Source: Macrostomum hystrix (taxonomy: Eukaryota > Platyhelminthes > Macrostomidae). From it: a stretch of DNA of 64,000 bases. The stretch lies in assembly GCA_950097015.1 (NCBI GenBank), contig CATNEN010000011.1:3252501-3316500 (forward strand). Reading direction: 5' to 3'. Each line of letters opens with the position of its first letter. Position 1 is the first letter of the stretch. Positions 1 to 10,929 of the stretch are shown here, in pieces. The notes beneath the pieces are model-generated. The model was given only the letters and a program-made list of their open reading frames with translations, searched no databases and had not been told where the DNA came from. The position numbers were made by a program, and so were the translations under genes.

Positions 1-91
1 CTAAATCACATTACACCAGCTGGGAGTTCTGGTTCAATTGATCTCCAAGGCGTTTTAGATCCTGTTACGATAGATATAAATTACATACAGA

Positions 92-388
92 AAACACCCT
101 CCCCTTCTGTCACCCTCCCCTTCTCTCACCCTCCCCTTCTGTCACCCTCCCCTTCTCTCACCCTCCCCTTCTCTCACCCTCCCCTTCTCTCACCCTCCCC
201 TTCTTTCACCCTCCCCTTCTCTCACCCTCCCCTTCTCTCACCCTCCCCTTCTCTCACCCTCCCCTTCTCTCACCCTCCCCTTCTCTCACCCTCCCCTTCT
301 CTCACCCTCCCCTTCTCTCACCTTCCCCTTCTCTCACCCTCCCCTTCTCTCACCCTCCCCTTTCTGTCACTCCCTTTCTCTCACCCTA
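92..388. repeat. 16-bp minisatellite, CT-rich
   Basis: About 18 tandem copies of TCACCCTCCCCTTCTC with scattered substitutions. The array lies in non-coding sequence and one strand is almost pure pyrimidine. Confidence 0.95.
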
Positions 389-593
389 CCCTAAGTCAAA
401 CTGATTGAATCAGCTGTATCTGGCAATACCAATTTTATTGTTGCCGCTAAAATCGTAAAAATCTCAAGTCAACAGACATTTTTACAATTTTGAAGCTTTT
501 TCTTCCGGAAGGCCTACGCCAGTTGTGCATTGTACTATTGCAAATTGCATCAACTTCTAAGTCCACTTCAGGTTCATTTAGCCCCTGACAGCG

Positions 594-625
<32 letters not shown>

Positions 626-1317
626 GGCAGAAGCTATCAAGTATCCCTAATGAATCAAATGCATTTTACAATTATTTCTAGAGCTAAGAGCTACGCTCGT
701 ATATTGTTTCAACCCACCAAATAACTCCCCGTTCCTGGGACTATGAGGCGCGGGACGAAGTAGTTTATTGTTTGCTTTGAATTAAATTACCCGCAGTTTT
801 TTGTCTGCGTTAGTTGCACGTACGTGACTCACTTTAAATGAGGCTACAGTTATTGTGGCTTATTTCGTAAGAAACCCAACACATATTAAAGTTCTTTCAG
901 CAAAGTGTCTCGATCTCGATCAGCCGATCGATCTTCTTTTTTAGTTGACTGTCTATGGTATTTATCTTCTTTAGTCCTTGTCAATATACTTTTAGCGGAG
1001 TGTCTATGGCCATAATAGATCTTCTTTTAGTGGTTTCGTCTATGAGCTCCTATCAACCTTTCTATGGAAAGTATTCCGTTGTTAAATATTTTCTTTACGT
1101 AGGATGTCTATGGCCGATATCAATATGACTTTAACAGGGTCTGCGGCCCAAAACTTGTGACTTATTTTATTGTGATGTTTTGTCTCTTGAAACTATCTAT
1201 TTACATGTGTGATAGCTCTGTTGGTAAGAATTGTCTGATACTTCAGCTTCTAATGGTTAATGGAAGAACAAGAGAAAAACCGTGTCAACCGATTATAACC
1301 TAAAAATTGCCGATTGA
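389..1317. other. No gene recognised; short CAG tract
   Basis: A (CAG/AGC)n run at about 593-632 gives a serine-rich 64-codon frame with no other gene-like property. From about 900 to 1130 the phrase GTCTATGG recurs irregularly, which looks like a decayed repeat. No gene is supported. Confidence 0.6.
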
Positions 1318-3760
1318 GTGTGCAATGCCCTGTTAGATTGTTGCGTCACCTATCGAATTTTGGAATCACCTGTTAAATTGTGAAGTCACCTGTTAGATTG
1401 TGGAGTCACCTGTTAGATTTTGGAGTCACCTGTTAGATTTTGGAGTCACCTGTTAGATTTTGGAATCACCTGTTTAATTGTGGAATCCCGTGTTAGATTG
1501 TGGAATCACCTGTTAGATTGTGGAGTCACCTGTTAGATTGTGGAGTCACCTGTTAGATTGTGGAATCCCATGTTAGATTGTGGAGTCACCTGTTAGATTG
1601 TGGAGTCACCTGTTAGATTGTGGAGTCACCTGTTAGATTGTGGAGTCACCTGTTAGATTGTGGAATCACCTGTTAGATTGTGGAATCACCTGTTAGATTG
1701 TGGAGTCACCTGTTAGATTGTGGAGTCACCTGTTAGATTGTGGAATCCCGTGTTAGATTGTGGAATCCCATGTTAGATTGTGGAATCACCTGTTAGATTG
1801 TGGAATCCCATGTTAGATTGTGGAATCCCATGTTAGATTGTGGAATCCCATGTTAGATTGTGGAATCCCATGTTAGATTGTGGAATCCCATGTTAGATTG
1901 TGGAATCCCATGTTAGATTGTGGAATCCCATGTTAGATTGTGGAATCCCATGTTAGATTGTGGAGTCACCTGTTAGATTGTGGAATCCCATGTTAGATTG
2001 TGGAATCCCATGTTAGATTGTGGAGTCACCTGTTAGATTGTGGAGTCACCTGTTAGATTGTGGAGTCACCTGTTAGATTGTGGAATCCCATGTTAGATTG
2101 TGGAATCCCATGTTAGATTGTGGAATCCCATGTTAGATTGTGGAGTCACCTGTTAGATTGTGGAGTCACCTGTTAGATTGTGGAGTCACCTGTTAGATTG
2201 TGGAGTCACCTGTTAGATTGTGGAGTCACCTGTTAGATTGTGGAGTCACCTGTTAGATTGTGGAATCCCATGTTAGATTGTGGAATCCCATGTTAGATTG
2301 TGGAATCCCATGTTAGATTGTGGAATCCCATGTTAGATTGTGGAATCCCATGTTAGATTGTGGAATCCCATGTTAGATTGTGGAATCCCATGTTAGATTG
2401 TGGAATCCCATGTTAGATTGTGGAATCCCATGTTAGATTGTGGAGTCACCTGTTAGATTGTGGAATCCCGTGTTAGATTGTGGAATCCCGTGTTAGATTG
2501 TGGAATCCCATGTTAGATTGTGGAATCCCATGTTAGATTGTGGAATCCCATGTTAGATTGTGGAATCCCATGTTAGATTGTGGAATCCCATGTTAGATTG
2601 TGGAATCCCATGTTAGATTGTGGAATCCCATGTTAGATTGTGGAGTCACCTGTTAGATTGTGGAATCCCGTGTTAGATTGTGGAATCCCATGTTAGATTG
2701 TGGAATCCCATGTTAGATTGTGGAATCCCATGTTAGATTGTGGAATCCCATGTTAGATTGTGGAATCCCATGTTAGATTGTGGAATCCCATGTTAGATTG
2801 TGGAGTCACCTGTTAGATTGTGGAATCCCGTGTTAGATTGTGGAATCCCGTGTTAGATTGTGGAATCCCATGTTAGATTGTGGAATCCCATGTTAGATTG
2901 TGGAATCCCATGTTAGATTGTGGAATCCCATGTTAGATTGTGGAATCCCATGTTAGATTGTGGAATCCCATGTTAGATTGTGGAATCCCATGTTAGATTG
3001 TGGAGTCACCTGTTAGATTGTGGAATCCCGTGTTAGATTGTGGAATCCCATGTTAGATTGTGGAATCCCATGTTAGATTGTGGAATCCCATGTTAGATTG
3101 TGGAATCCCATGTTAGATTGTGGAATCCCATGTTAGATTGTGGAATCCCATGTTAGATTGTGGAATCCCATGTTAGATTGTGGAATCCCATGTTAGATTG
3201 TGGAATCCCATGTTAGATTGTGGAATCCCATGTTAGATTGTGGAGTCACCTGTTAGATTGTGGAATCCCGTGTTAGATTGTGGAATCCCATGTTAGATTG
3301 TGGAATCCCATGTTAGATTGTGGAATCCCATGTTAGATTGTGGAATCCCATGTTAGATTGTGGAATCCCATGTTAGATTGTGGAATCCCATGTTAGATTG
3401 TGGAATCCCATGTTAGATTGTGGAATCCCATGTTAGATTGTGGAATCCCATGTTAGATTGTGGAATCCCATGTTAGATTGTGGAATCCCATGTTAGATTG
3501 TGGAGTCACCTGTTAGATTGTGGAATCCCGTGTTAGATTGTGGAATCCCATGTTAGATTGTGGAATCCCATGTTAGATTGTGGAATCCCATGTTAGATTG
3601 TGGAATCCCATGTTAGATTGTGGAATCCCATGTTAGATTGTGGAATCCCGTGTTAGATTGTGGAATCCCATGTTAGATTGTGGAATCCCGTGTTAGATTG
3701 TGGAATCCCATGTTAGATTGTGGAATCCCATGTTAGACTGTGCAAGGTCACCTGTTAGAT
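1318..3760. repeat. 20-bp minisatellite, about 120 copies
   Basis: The unit is TGTTAGATTGTGGAATCCCA, with a second common form ending GGAGTCACC. Copies are nearly identical in the centre and more diverged at both ends. The GGAGTCACC form occurs singly or in short runs among the other form, which suggests amplification of blocks larger than one unit. On the minus strand the junction of this form reads CTAACAGGTGAC, resembling a splice acceptor followed by a donor. Confidence 0.97.
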
Positions 3761-4095
3761 TCTGAAGTCACATGTTTATATCCAAAGTACAATAAGAAAA
3801 TGTCCCTTATAAATTTGTTTTTAAGGTAAAGAGTGCTAATGCTGTTTATTAAATTTTATTTTCAATTGCAGTGAATATATAATAAAATTCAATGACGCAG
3901 TTATATTAGTTTAACATCTGCAGAAATGAAATCATCTACGAGCGTAGAGGGCAAACTAAAAGTACGTTTACAAAGACCAGGAGCAAGCGATAAGCTTGAA
4001 ATGACTCAAGCATAAAAATCTTTGTTCAATTGAGAATGAAACCTTATGGTCATGTAAATTGTAGGTCAACTAGAATTCATTGGTCCAGGCATCAT
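3761..4095 (-). promoter_or_regulatory. 3' flank and possible poly(A) signal of the EF-hand gene
   Basis: On the minus strand, AATAAA (complement of 3845-3850) lies about 250 bases beyond the EF-hand stop codon. It is a plausible polyadenylation signal. Nothing else is recognised in this stretch. Confidence 0.4.
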
Positions 4096-4776
4096 TCACT
4101 CAGTTCCAATGCTGCTGCCAAATAGCTGGCCAAAAACGCTGTCGCGATCTTCGGTGAAGAAATAATCGTTCATGCTGACCAGGTAGCTCTTTCTGTCCAG
4201 AGTCTCTTCAAATTCGTCGCACAGCAGCTCAAACAGCGGCTCTGAGAACTCCAAAGGCACGTTGAAGGCTAGTAGGAGGGTCTGAGCTTCGTCCAGCACC
4301 AGTCGGTTGTCCTGATTGGTGTCACAGGCCGTGAACATGTCCGACCAGCAGGACAGCCAGGCTTTGCGCACCTGACCGGAGATCTTCTCGTCCTGCAGCT
4401 TGGCCTCGAAGTCTGGCACAAAGGTGTCAGCTAATATCTTGCCGTCTCTCTGCATCATCGCCAGCATGCGAGTCAGGGCGTCCTTGAACAGCGCTTTGTT
4501 CTCCTCGCTCAGCTTGTCTCGAATGAACTTTAGCCAGCCGTTGAAAGTGACCAAGATCTTCTCCTGGTCGCTTTTGGAGCCATTGTGGGTCAGCTTTTTG
4601 ACGAATTCGATACATTTTGCTTTCTGAAGCGGCCCAACTACCGGCTTTGGCAGGCTGGCAACAATCGACTCAAAGTCCTGGGGCGGCTGCTGAGAAGTCA
4701 TTGGTGAAGCAATGCAGACTGGTTTTTTACTTGAGTTAGAGCTCGACTCAAGCGTCAGATGAAATTTGTGTGCCAA
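4096..4776 (-). CDS. EF-hand calcium-binding protein (single exon)
   Basis: This is an intronless frame of 226 codons. One textbook EF-hand loop is visible at about residues 154-165 (DTNQDNRLVLDE), with acidic or oxygen ligands at positions 1, 3, 5 and 12. A second helix-loop-helix follows (DEFEETLDRKSYLVSMNDYF) but its loop lacks canonical ligands. The N-terminal half looks helical and matches no domain I know. The pattern of one good and one degenerate EF-hand after a helical region recalls invertebrate sarcoplasmic or calexcitin-type calcium-binding proteins, but that assignment is a guess. Met27 (MTSQQPPQDF) is an alternative start, because the first 26 residues are serine-rich and low in complexity. 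No signal peptide or membrane segment is seen. Confidence 0.72.
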   Translation of the reverse strand: MAHKFHLTLESSSNSSKKPVCIASPMTSQQPPQDFESIVASLPKPVVGPLQKAKCIEFVKKLTHNGSKSDQEKILVTFNGWLKFIRDKLSEENKALFKDALTRMLAMMQRDGKILADTFVPDFEAKLQDEKISGQVRKAWLSCWSDMFTACDTNQDNRLVLDEAQTLLLAFNVPLEFSEPLFELLCDEFEETLDRKSYLVSMNDYFFTEDRDSVFGQLFGSSIGTE

Positions 4777-5439
4777 ATTTTCTGGGGTCTTAAAATGCTA
4801 TAGGCTGGGTGTGTCTGAGGACGGAATTGGTCCGACCACCTCTGACCAATCTTCTCCCGCCGCCTGTCTTTTTCTAGCGCTTTTTCTACTCACCCCTTTC
4901 CAGTGTACTCTCGATCGCGTGTTGCCCCCCTCCATAGCGCATAGGCTCAGGTCAGACAGCTGCTAATTGGAAGAAAAGTTATAATAATTTAAAGTGTCCA
5001 TTATTTACCGCTTTTTAATTATGACCATTAATTTTGATTTCTCTGCGAGAAGTGCACACTGACTTTCAACCACTTTACTTTCGTACAGTCGATTTCATAT
5101 CTGAGTACAGGTGTTGAGTTAGACCTGAGTAGGAGACGGAGTGAGCGGTTGCCATTGACAACTAGATTTTCAGGTACAGAGAATACACCTGCGCTACGAG
5201 TGTACTCAACCAGCTGTAACAATGGAATGCAGTGGGTTTGGTGTGAGCCAGGTGAGAGAAAAATGGACTGTGTGTGGAAGACAGTGTACACCGAATGAGT
5301 GTACTCAAATTGTAAACAACTGAGAGCTACATTTGATTTGGTAAAGGCGACTTCTTCGCACTTTCTTTCGTTGTCTTGACTATCTGAAGGTAAGACTTCC
5401 ACATTCAGCAAGGGTTCATTTGAACCGTTTCACCAAGGA
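4777..5439. other. Intergenic region between divergent genes
   Basis: This holds the upstream sequence of the EF-hand gene (-) and of the ORF at 5440 (+). A 127-codon frame at 5028-5411 (-) has no recognisable domain and was not accepted. No promoter element stands out. Confidence 0.5.
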
Positions 5440-6219
5440 ATGTACACGGCTTGGAAAGCGACTCCAGCAAACGGAGCTGGTGCCAGTCTTCTCATTCCTG
5501 CCTCCGTGCGTCGATGGAATCTGCCTCCGGAGCTAATCCGTCGTTCATCGACACACGAGACAACGAAACTCGAATCCGAGAAGCCGCAGCGTCAGCCCAT
5601 TTGGCCGGAGGCGGAACTAGCACAAGCTCGTCTAGCTGAAGGATTCGAACACCTACTGCAGCTGATGCTTTTCACTGGAGAGAGCCGCCGGACAGTCCTG
5701 GCTCTGAGCAGAGACGACCTGATGACCTCTGTTGAGATCTGGTCTAATCGACTTACGCTTCCTAAAATTCGTCGACGACAATTGCGTCGATTGGCAAACG
5801 AGTTCTGGACCCTGCTCGACAGTTTGACTCTGGAGCAGACGACTAAGTCGACGTCAGCAGCGGACAGTCGATGGCCATCGATAACTCCGGCAGCTCTAGC
5901 AGCCGGTCTGCGTCAGAGAATTCACAGTCGGCTGGACTTTCTGACTCTCCGACGAAGCCTGCTAAGATTTGCGGCTGACGCGTTTGCGTTGATATCGGAG
6001 GCTGGGGTTGACACCGAATGGACGCCGCGTCTCCTGCAGGCTCTGACAGCGGAGACCGCGAATGTTGGACAACTAGAAGCGCTTCGGGCCGCCCTGGCTG
6101 AAGCGAATAACAGCGTCGATCGCAACGGCCGTGGCGGTGGAGGCGTCGACAGAGGACGTGAATTTAGTCGACTAAACAGAGAAACCTGGCTGAGAATGGT
6201 ACATGCCCAGTTCTTTTGA
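5440..6219 (+). CDS. Unrecognised protein, intronless ORF
   Basis: A 259-codon frame opens at ATG 5440, after an in-frame stop at 5377. I do not recognise the protein. It is rich in Arg, Leu and Ala, has no signal peptide or membrane segment, and looks largely helical (for example RRRQLRRLANEFWTLLDSL and LEALRAALAEANNSVD). A glycine-rich patch (GRGGGG) lies near the C-terminus. Its base composition resembles the verified exons rather than the AT-rich spacers, which supports coding. The end is uncertain. A donor-like ATG|GTACAT near 6196 and an acceptor-like TTTCAG at 6239 would remove 44 bases and change the last residues. An AATAAA at 6582 could serve as poly(A) signal. Confidence 0.5.
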   Translation: MYTAWKATPANGAGASLLIPASVRRWNLPPELIRRSSTHETTKLESEKPQRQPIWPEAELAQARLAEGFEHLLQLMLFTGESRRTVLALSRDDLMTSVEIWSNRLTLPKIRRRQLRRLANEFWTLLDSLTLEQTTKSTSAADSRWPSITPAALAAGLRQRIHSRLDFLTLRRSLLRFAADAFALISEAGVDTEWTPRLLQALTAETANVGQLEALRAALAEANNSVDRNGRGGGGVDRGREFSRLNRETWLRMVHAQFF

Positions 6220-6689
6220 CGATTTATTGTTGTCTTTCAGTACCAATTCAATTTTTGATTTGTAAGTTCTCTTGTGACACACTTGTACGCTTGCATGTTT
6301 GAAGATTTAGATTCTGGAAGGCTGCAGTAGCACACACGCACACAGGTGTGTACACAGTCCCTGACTTTCTCATCGTCAGGCAGTGTGGCCAGGCAGTATT
6401 TTTTATGGAATTTGAGTCTACAATGTTCTGTAAAACGTAGCATAACAAAACCTTATTGCTACGGGTTCCATATTTCATGCTGGAAACGAATTTACTTTTT
6501 GAAATAATAATAAAATATACATTTTGGTCTTGCTTTTAGTCAGCTGGTTATATTTTTGTAATTCACCAGTAGCTTTTGGCGAATAAAATTCTATAAAGCT
6601 GCTGTTTTCAAAAGAAGGTTTCGATTAAGTTAAATCAAAGTTAATTACTGCATTCGCAATTTTGAAAATATGACTCTGTAGAGATTCCT
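6220..6689. other. Spacer containing a reversed SINE fragment
   Basis: Apart from the SINE piece at 6318-6400, described separately, and AT-rich DNA, nothing is recognised. Confidence 0.5.
6318..6400 (-). mobile_element. SINE fragment (tRNA-like family 2, copy A)
   Basis: The reverse complement contains CTGCCTGACGATGAGAAAGT followed by a GTGTACACA stretch. The same words, in the same order, occur in the SINE copy at 44824-44870 in the ATG5 intron. Only the middle part of the element is present, without the tRNA-like head. Confidence 0.7.
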
Positions 6690-7640
6690 TGCTAGTTGAT
6701 CTAACAGGTTGGTCTGACAGGTTTGTCTAACAGGTTGGTCTAACAGGTTGGTCTACCAGGTTGATCTAACATATTGGTCTAACAAGTTGGTCTAACAGGT
6801 TGGTCTAACAGGTTGGTCTACCAGGTTGATCTAACATATTGGTCCAACAAGTTGGTCTAACAGGTTGGTCTAACAATTTCATCTAACATGTTGGTCTCAC
6901 AAGTTGGTCTAACAGGTTGGTCTGACAGGTTGGTCTAACAGGTTGATCTAACATTTCGATCTAACAGGTTGGTCTAAGAGGTTGATCTAACATTTCGATC
7001 TAACAGGTTGGTCTAACAGGTTGATCTAACATTTCGATCTAACAGGTTGGTTTAACAGGTTGATCTAACATTTCGATCTAACAGGTTGGTCTAACAGGTT
7101 TGTCTAACAGGTTGATCTAACAGGTTGGTCTGACAGGTTGGTCTAACAGGTTAGTCTAACAGGTTGGTCTACCAGGTTGATCTAACAGGTTGATCTAACA
7201 TGTTGGTCTAACAGGTTGGTCTAACAGGTTGGTCTAACAGGTTGATCTAACAGGTTGATCTTCCAGGTTAGTCTAACAGGTTGGTCTAACAGGTTGGTCT
7301 AACAGGTTGGTCTAACAGGTTGGTCTAACAGGTTGGTCTAACAGGTTGGTCTAACAGGTTGGTCTAACAGGTTGGTCTAACAGGTTGGTCTAACAGGTTG
7401 GTCTAACAGGTTGGTCTAACAGGTTGGTCTTCCAGGTTAGTCTAACAGGTTGGTCTAACAGGTTGGTCTAACAGGTTGGTCTAACAGGTTGGTCTAACAG
7501 GTTGGTCTAACAGGTTGGTCTAACAGGTTGGTCTAACAGGTTGGTCTAACAGGTTGGTCTAACAGGTTGGTCTAACATGTTGGTCTAACAGGTTGGTCTA
7601 ACAGGTTGGTCTAACAAGTTGGTCTAACAAGTTGGTCTGA
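6690..7640. repeat. 13-bp minisatellite, about 70 copies
   Basis: The unit is GGTTGGTCTAACA, with GATCTAACA and TTTCGATCTAACA variants in the left half and near-perfect homogeneity from about 7270 to 7600. The array ends about 30 bases from the stop codon of the synaptotagmin-like gene, so it probably lies in or next to its 3' UTR. Confidence 0.97.
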
Positions 7641-7670
7641 AGGGTTTTAAAGATTTGAAAAGTCCAACAC

Positions 7671-10043
7671 TCATTTCCAGCTGGGCGGATTGAGTTTAAC
7701 TTTCCAAATTCTGCCCGCGCCAATGTTGGTCCCAGACTCCAGCTTGTCCCAGATGTCTCGACAATCTTCCCGACTGCTCAGCCGGCCCAGCTCAATCCAG
7801 CCGACTGCTCGGCTTCGGCGCTCCCGATTGTCGACACTCTTCACAATGATCCGTATGGCGGCGTCCCTGACGTCCGCGCCCGATGGCATCGGGAATGTGA
7901 CCCGATGTCGCCAGTCCACTCTGACGGAGCCGTGAAGCTGGCCGGGGGTGTCCATTGTTTTACTAGTCTCCAGGTGTTTGTCCCTAATCATCAGGACCGC
8001 TTTGGCACGGTATTTCAGCTGATTGATCTGCTGGCCGCCAATTTGTATCCAAGGCGGTACGGGCATTTTCGAGCAGCGAATCAGGCGCAGCCGAATAAGC
8101 GCCTGGCCAGAGCACCGGTCCAGCAGGTACCGCAGGCCGAACTCGATGCGACCGTGGCTCAGGTGAAGCGACGGGTCGAACATCTTCAACGAATAACATG
8201 TAGTTTGTTTGGCTCATCACAGCACGCGAATGATATTCTGGTAATTCCCAGGGTAAAAAACACTTTTAAACATATTCAGATTTTTCAACGCAGCATAGAT
8301 TAATGTTGAAATTTATGGGTTGCGAGAAAAAATGCATGGATAGATAAAACTTTGAATAGAAAAACTTGAAAAAACTTATCTTAAAAATTAACATACGAGG
8401 ATTCGTAAGGCTAAGAAAACACAAAGTTTCAGAATTCCAGTTGCTAAAAATAGAAAGTTTTTGGAATTCCCCTAGCTAGAAATATATATTTTTTGGAATT
8501 CCCGAAGCTAAAAAAAGAATGCTTTGGAATTCCCGTAGCTAAAAATAGAATGCTTTGGAATTCCCGTAGCTAAAAATAGAATGCTTTGGAATTCCCGTAG
8601 CTAAAAATAGAATGCTTAAAAAATTCCCGTAGCTAAAGATAGAAACTTTTGTAGTTCCCGTAACTAACAATAGCTATAGAAAGGCCAGTTTGAATATTTC
8701 TAATGCATACTTTCCTATTAAAGCAGAAAATTTCTGAAGAATATCCTATCGCGAATTCTGGCAACGCCTTTACCTGCAAGCTCTTCCACATGGTGACACC
8801 GAGTTGCAGCTCTCGCTGGCTGTACTTTGACAGCAGGACAACAGTCTCGCCCAGGGTGGACCTGAAGTTAGTCACCTGATCAATGCTCAGTACGCAGAAT
8901 CTCAATCGACTAATTCGAATAGAATTTGGCGGAAAGTTTTCCACGTGAATATTTTGCAACCAAACTGGTTGGTTGCTATCCGTTACAGTTTCAGTCTCAG
9001 CGAATGGCACGGCATCTTCGTTATTGTCGGAGTTGTAATACACAGCGCACATGGGATTCGATTGCACACTGTACCTGCCGTAGTGCGTTACCAGCTGTTG
9101 CACTTTTAATTGTTCAGCCCGAATTAGGCGAATGCTGAGTCGCTGGGCTGACTCAGAGTACTGGATGCCCAGTAGCAGACGGCCATTGGGGCTCATACCT
9201 TCTGCTGGTGCGAGGTGGGCATTCGTTTATTAGTAAAAGTAACGCTACCATTGCTCTAGCAACCCGGCTTTCTCAAAAGTAACGCATTTTTTTCAAAAGT
9301 AACGCATTTTTCTCAGAAGTAACTCTACTGTCTAAAATGTTACTTTTTTGTAACCAAGTAACGCAGTTGTATAAGTAGCTACGCTTCTGTATTTAAAAGT
9401 ATACGCTATTTTTGTATTTTAGGAAGTGCTAATGTCTTAAAAAAGCTACCGCCTAAAAGTACCGCTTTTTTCTTACAGTTGACGCCGCTGTCTCATAAAT
9501 AACGCTTCTTTTTCTACTATCCTATAAGTAATTGTTATGTACCAAAAGCAACTGTCTCATAAGTAACACTAATGTCTCATAAGTAACGCTAACGTCTCAT
9601 AAGTAACGCTAATGTCTCATAAGTAACGCTAATGTCTCATAAGTAACACTAATGTCTCATAAGTAACGCTAACGTCTCATAAGTAACGCTAATGTCTCAT
9701 AAGTAACGCTAATGTCACATAAGTAACGCTAATGTCACATAAGTAACGCTAATGTCACATAAGTAACGCTCATGTCACATAAGTAACGCTTCTGTAACAT
9801 AAGCACTCATTTTTAACGCTACTGTCACTGTCCTACAAAAAACGGTACTGTCGACAAAGTAACGGAACTGACTAAAAACTAACGCTAGTTATTGTTTAAC
9901 AAGTAATGTTACTGACTAAAAATGGTCTCATTGCTTTACCGTCGCTAGTAACAAGCCTGAATTCTTCAAGCAACGCCAGGTGAAGTTTATTGCACGGGTT
10001 GAGCTTGGATCTGTCAAAATCCACGGTCAGCATTTCCTTGCCG

Positions 10044-10081
<38 letters not shown>

Positions 10082-10399
10082 ATTGTCAAATAACGACAAC
10101 TCCGGTTGAACAAATTCGGATCGTCTCTTGGACAAGGCAGGAGAATCAGACTCAAAGTTTGAGTAGACAAAAAGCAACGGCTGCTGCTGCTGCTGCTGCT
10201 TCTGAATCATATTTAGTTCGGTTCGAATTAATTTGGTTTCTAAACCAAATCGAGTTAAACAATTTCTAATGCTGAAATCGAACTTCAACAACCAGCAGGC
10301 CAGTAGAATTAAGACCAGAGAAATTAAAATGGCGCTAGTGACCGCTAGTAAAGCTGCTGCACCAACAGGTTGCGATTGCAACCATTGACCAACTGACAT
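7671..10399 (-). CDS. Synaptotagmin-like protein, tandem C2 domains (3 exons)
   Basis: Predicted exons on the minus strand are 10399-9940, 9198-8774 and 8183-7671, giving 465 residues. Donors read ACG|GTAAAG and CAG|GTAAAG, and the phases are consistent. Residues 13-38 form one hydrophobic transmembrane segment after a short N-terminus. A linker with two polyglutamine runs (6 and 11 Gln) follows. The first C2 domain begins near GRLLLGIQYSESAQRLSIRL in exon 2. The second fills exon 3, starting at HGRIEFGLRYLLDRCSGQAL. This layout of N-terminal anchor and two C2 domains is that of synaptotagmins, which act in vesicle traffic and exocytosis. The calcium-binding aspartates are largely missing in both domains, so calcium-independent function, as in several divergent synaptotagmins, is likely. 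Intron 1 carries a 20-bp array and intron 2 a 31-bp array. Confidence 0.82.
8405..8645. repeat. 31-bp tandem repeat, about 7 copies
   Basis: The unit contains GGAATTCCCGTAGCTAAAAA followed by TAGAATGCTTT. It lies in intron 2 of the synaptotagmin-like gene. Left copies are diverged and the central three are nearly identical. Confidence 0.9.
9235..9905. repeat. 20-bp minisatellite with decayed flanks
   Basis: The core at about 9545-9800 consists of about 13 copies of AAGTAACGCTAATGTCTCAT. On both sides AAGTAACG-like words continue with irregular spacing, so old copies flank a younger core. The array fills intron 1 of the synaptotagmin-like gene. Confidence 0.93.
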
Positions 10400-10929
10400 T
10401 CTCTGACAAGCCTGTGATGTATCTCTAAATTATAACTGTTTGAATTTGAGACCAACTTTTTGAGATGTTTTATAAACATATTTTATTTCCGGAATATGAT
10501 CAACCACAAGTCCAGGATTTGTGCAAGTCACTTGCTTAGACCTGAGTTTAAGTAGCAATGTGTTTTCCATTCTATATCTGTGACAATTGGACAGGCATGG
10601 CTATAAGGCCACGCCCCCACTACAAGAAGTAAAACTGACACACTCAGAAACCGAAAATAATGACAGGTTAGTCTGTTGCCAGCGCGTGTCCAACTAAACA
10701 CAAAAGTAAAAATTCACAAATATTCCAGTTTTATATCAATAAAATTTTTTACAAAACTTATCAGACCCTCTAGAATCCACTTCTAACGCAGTGAAATCCA
10801 TTAGACAGCAACATATAAGATTGACTCATGTCACTTAAGTGAAACTGCGTTTCTTTTATTTGCTTTTTGAAGACAAAAAATATAGTATACTATGCACGTT
10901 AATAGGTACCTCCAAATATTTCTATTTTA
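10400..10929. other. Upstream flank of the synaptotagmin-like gene
   Basis: The sequence is AT-rich with no recognised gene. It should hold the 5' UTR and promoter of the minus-strand gene, but no clear element is visible. Confidence 0.4.

Noticed and set aside
5028-5411. 127-codon minus-strand frame
   Set aside because: Its composition is like spacer DNA, it shows no domain, and it lies in the gap between two divergent genes.
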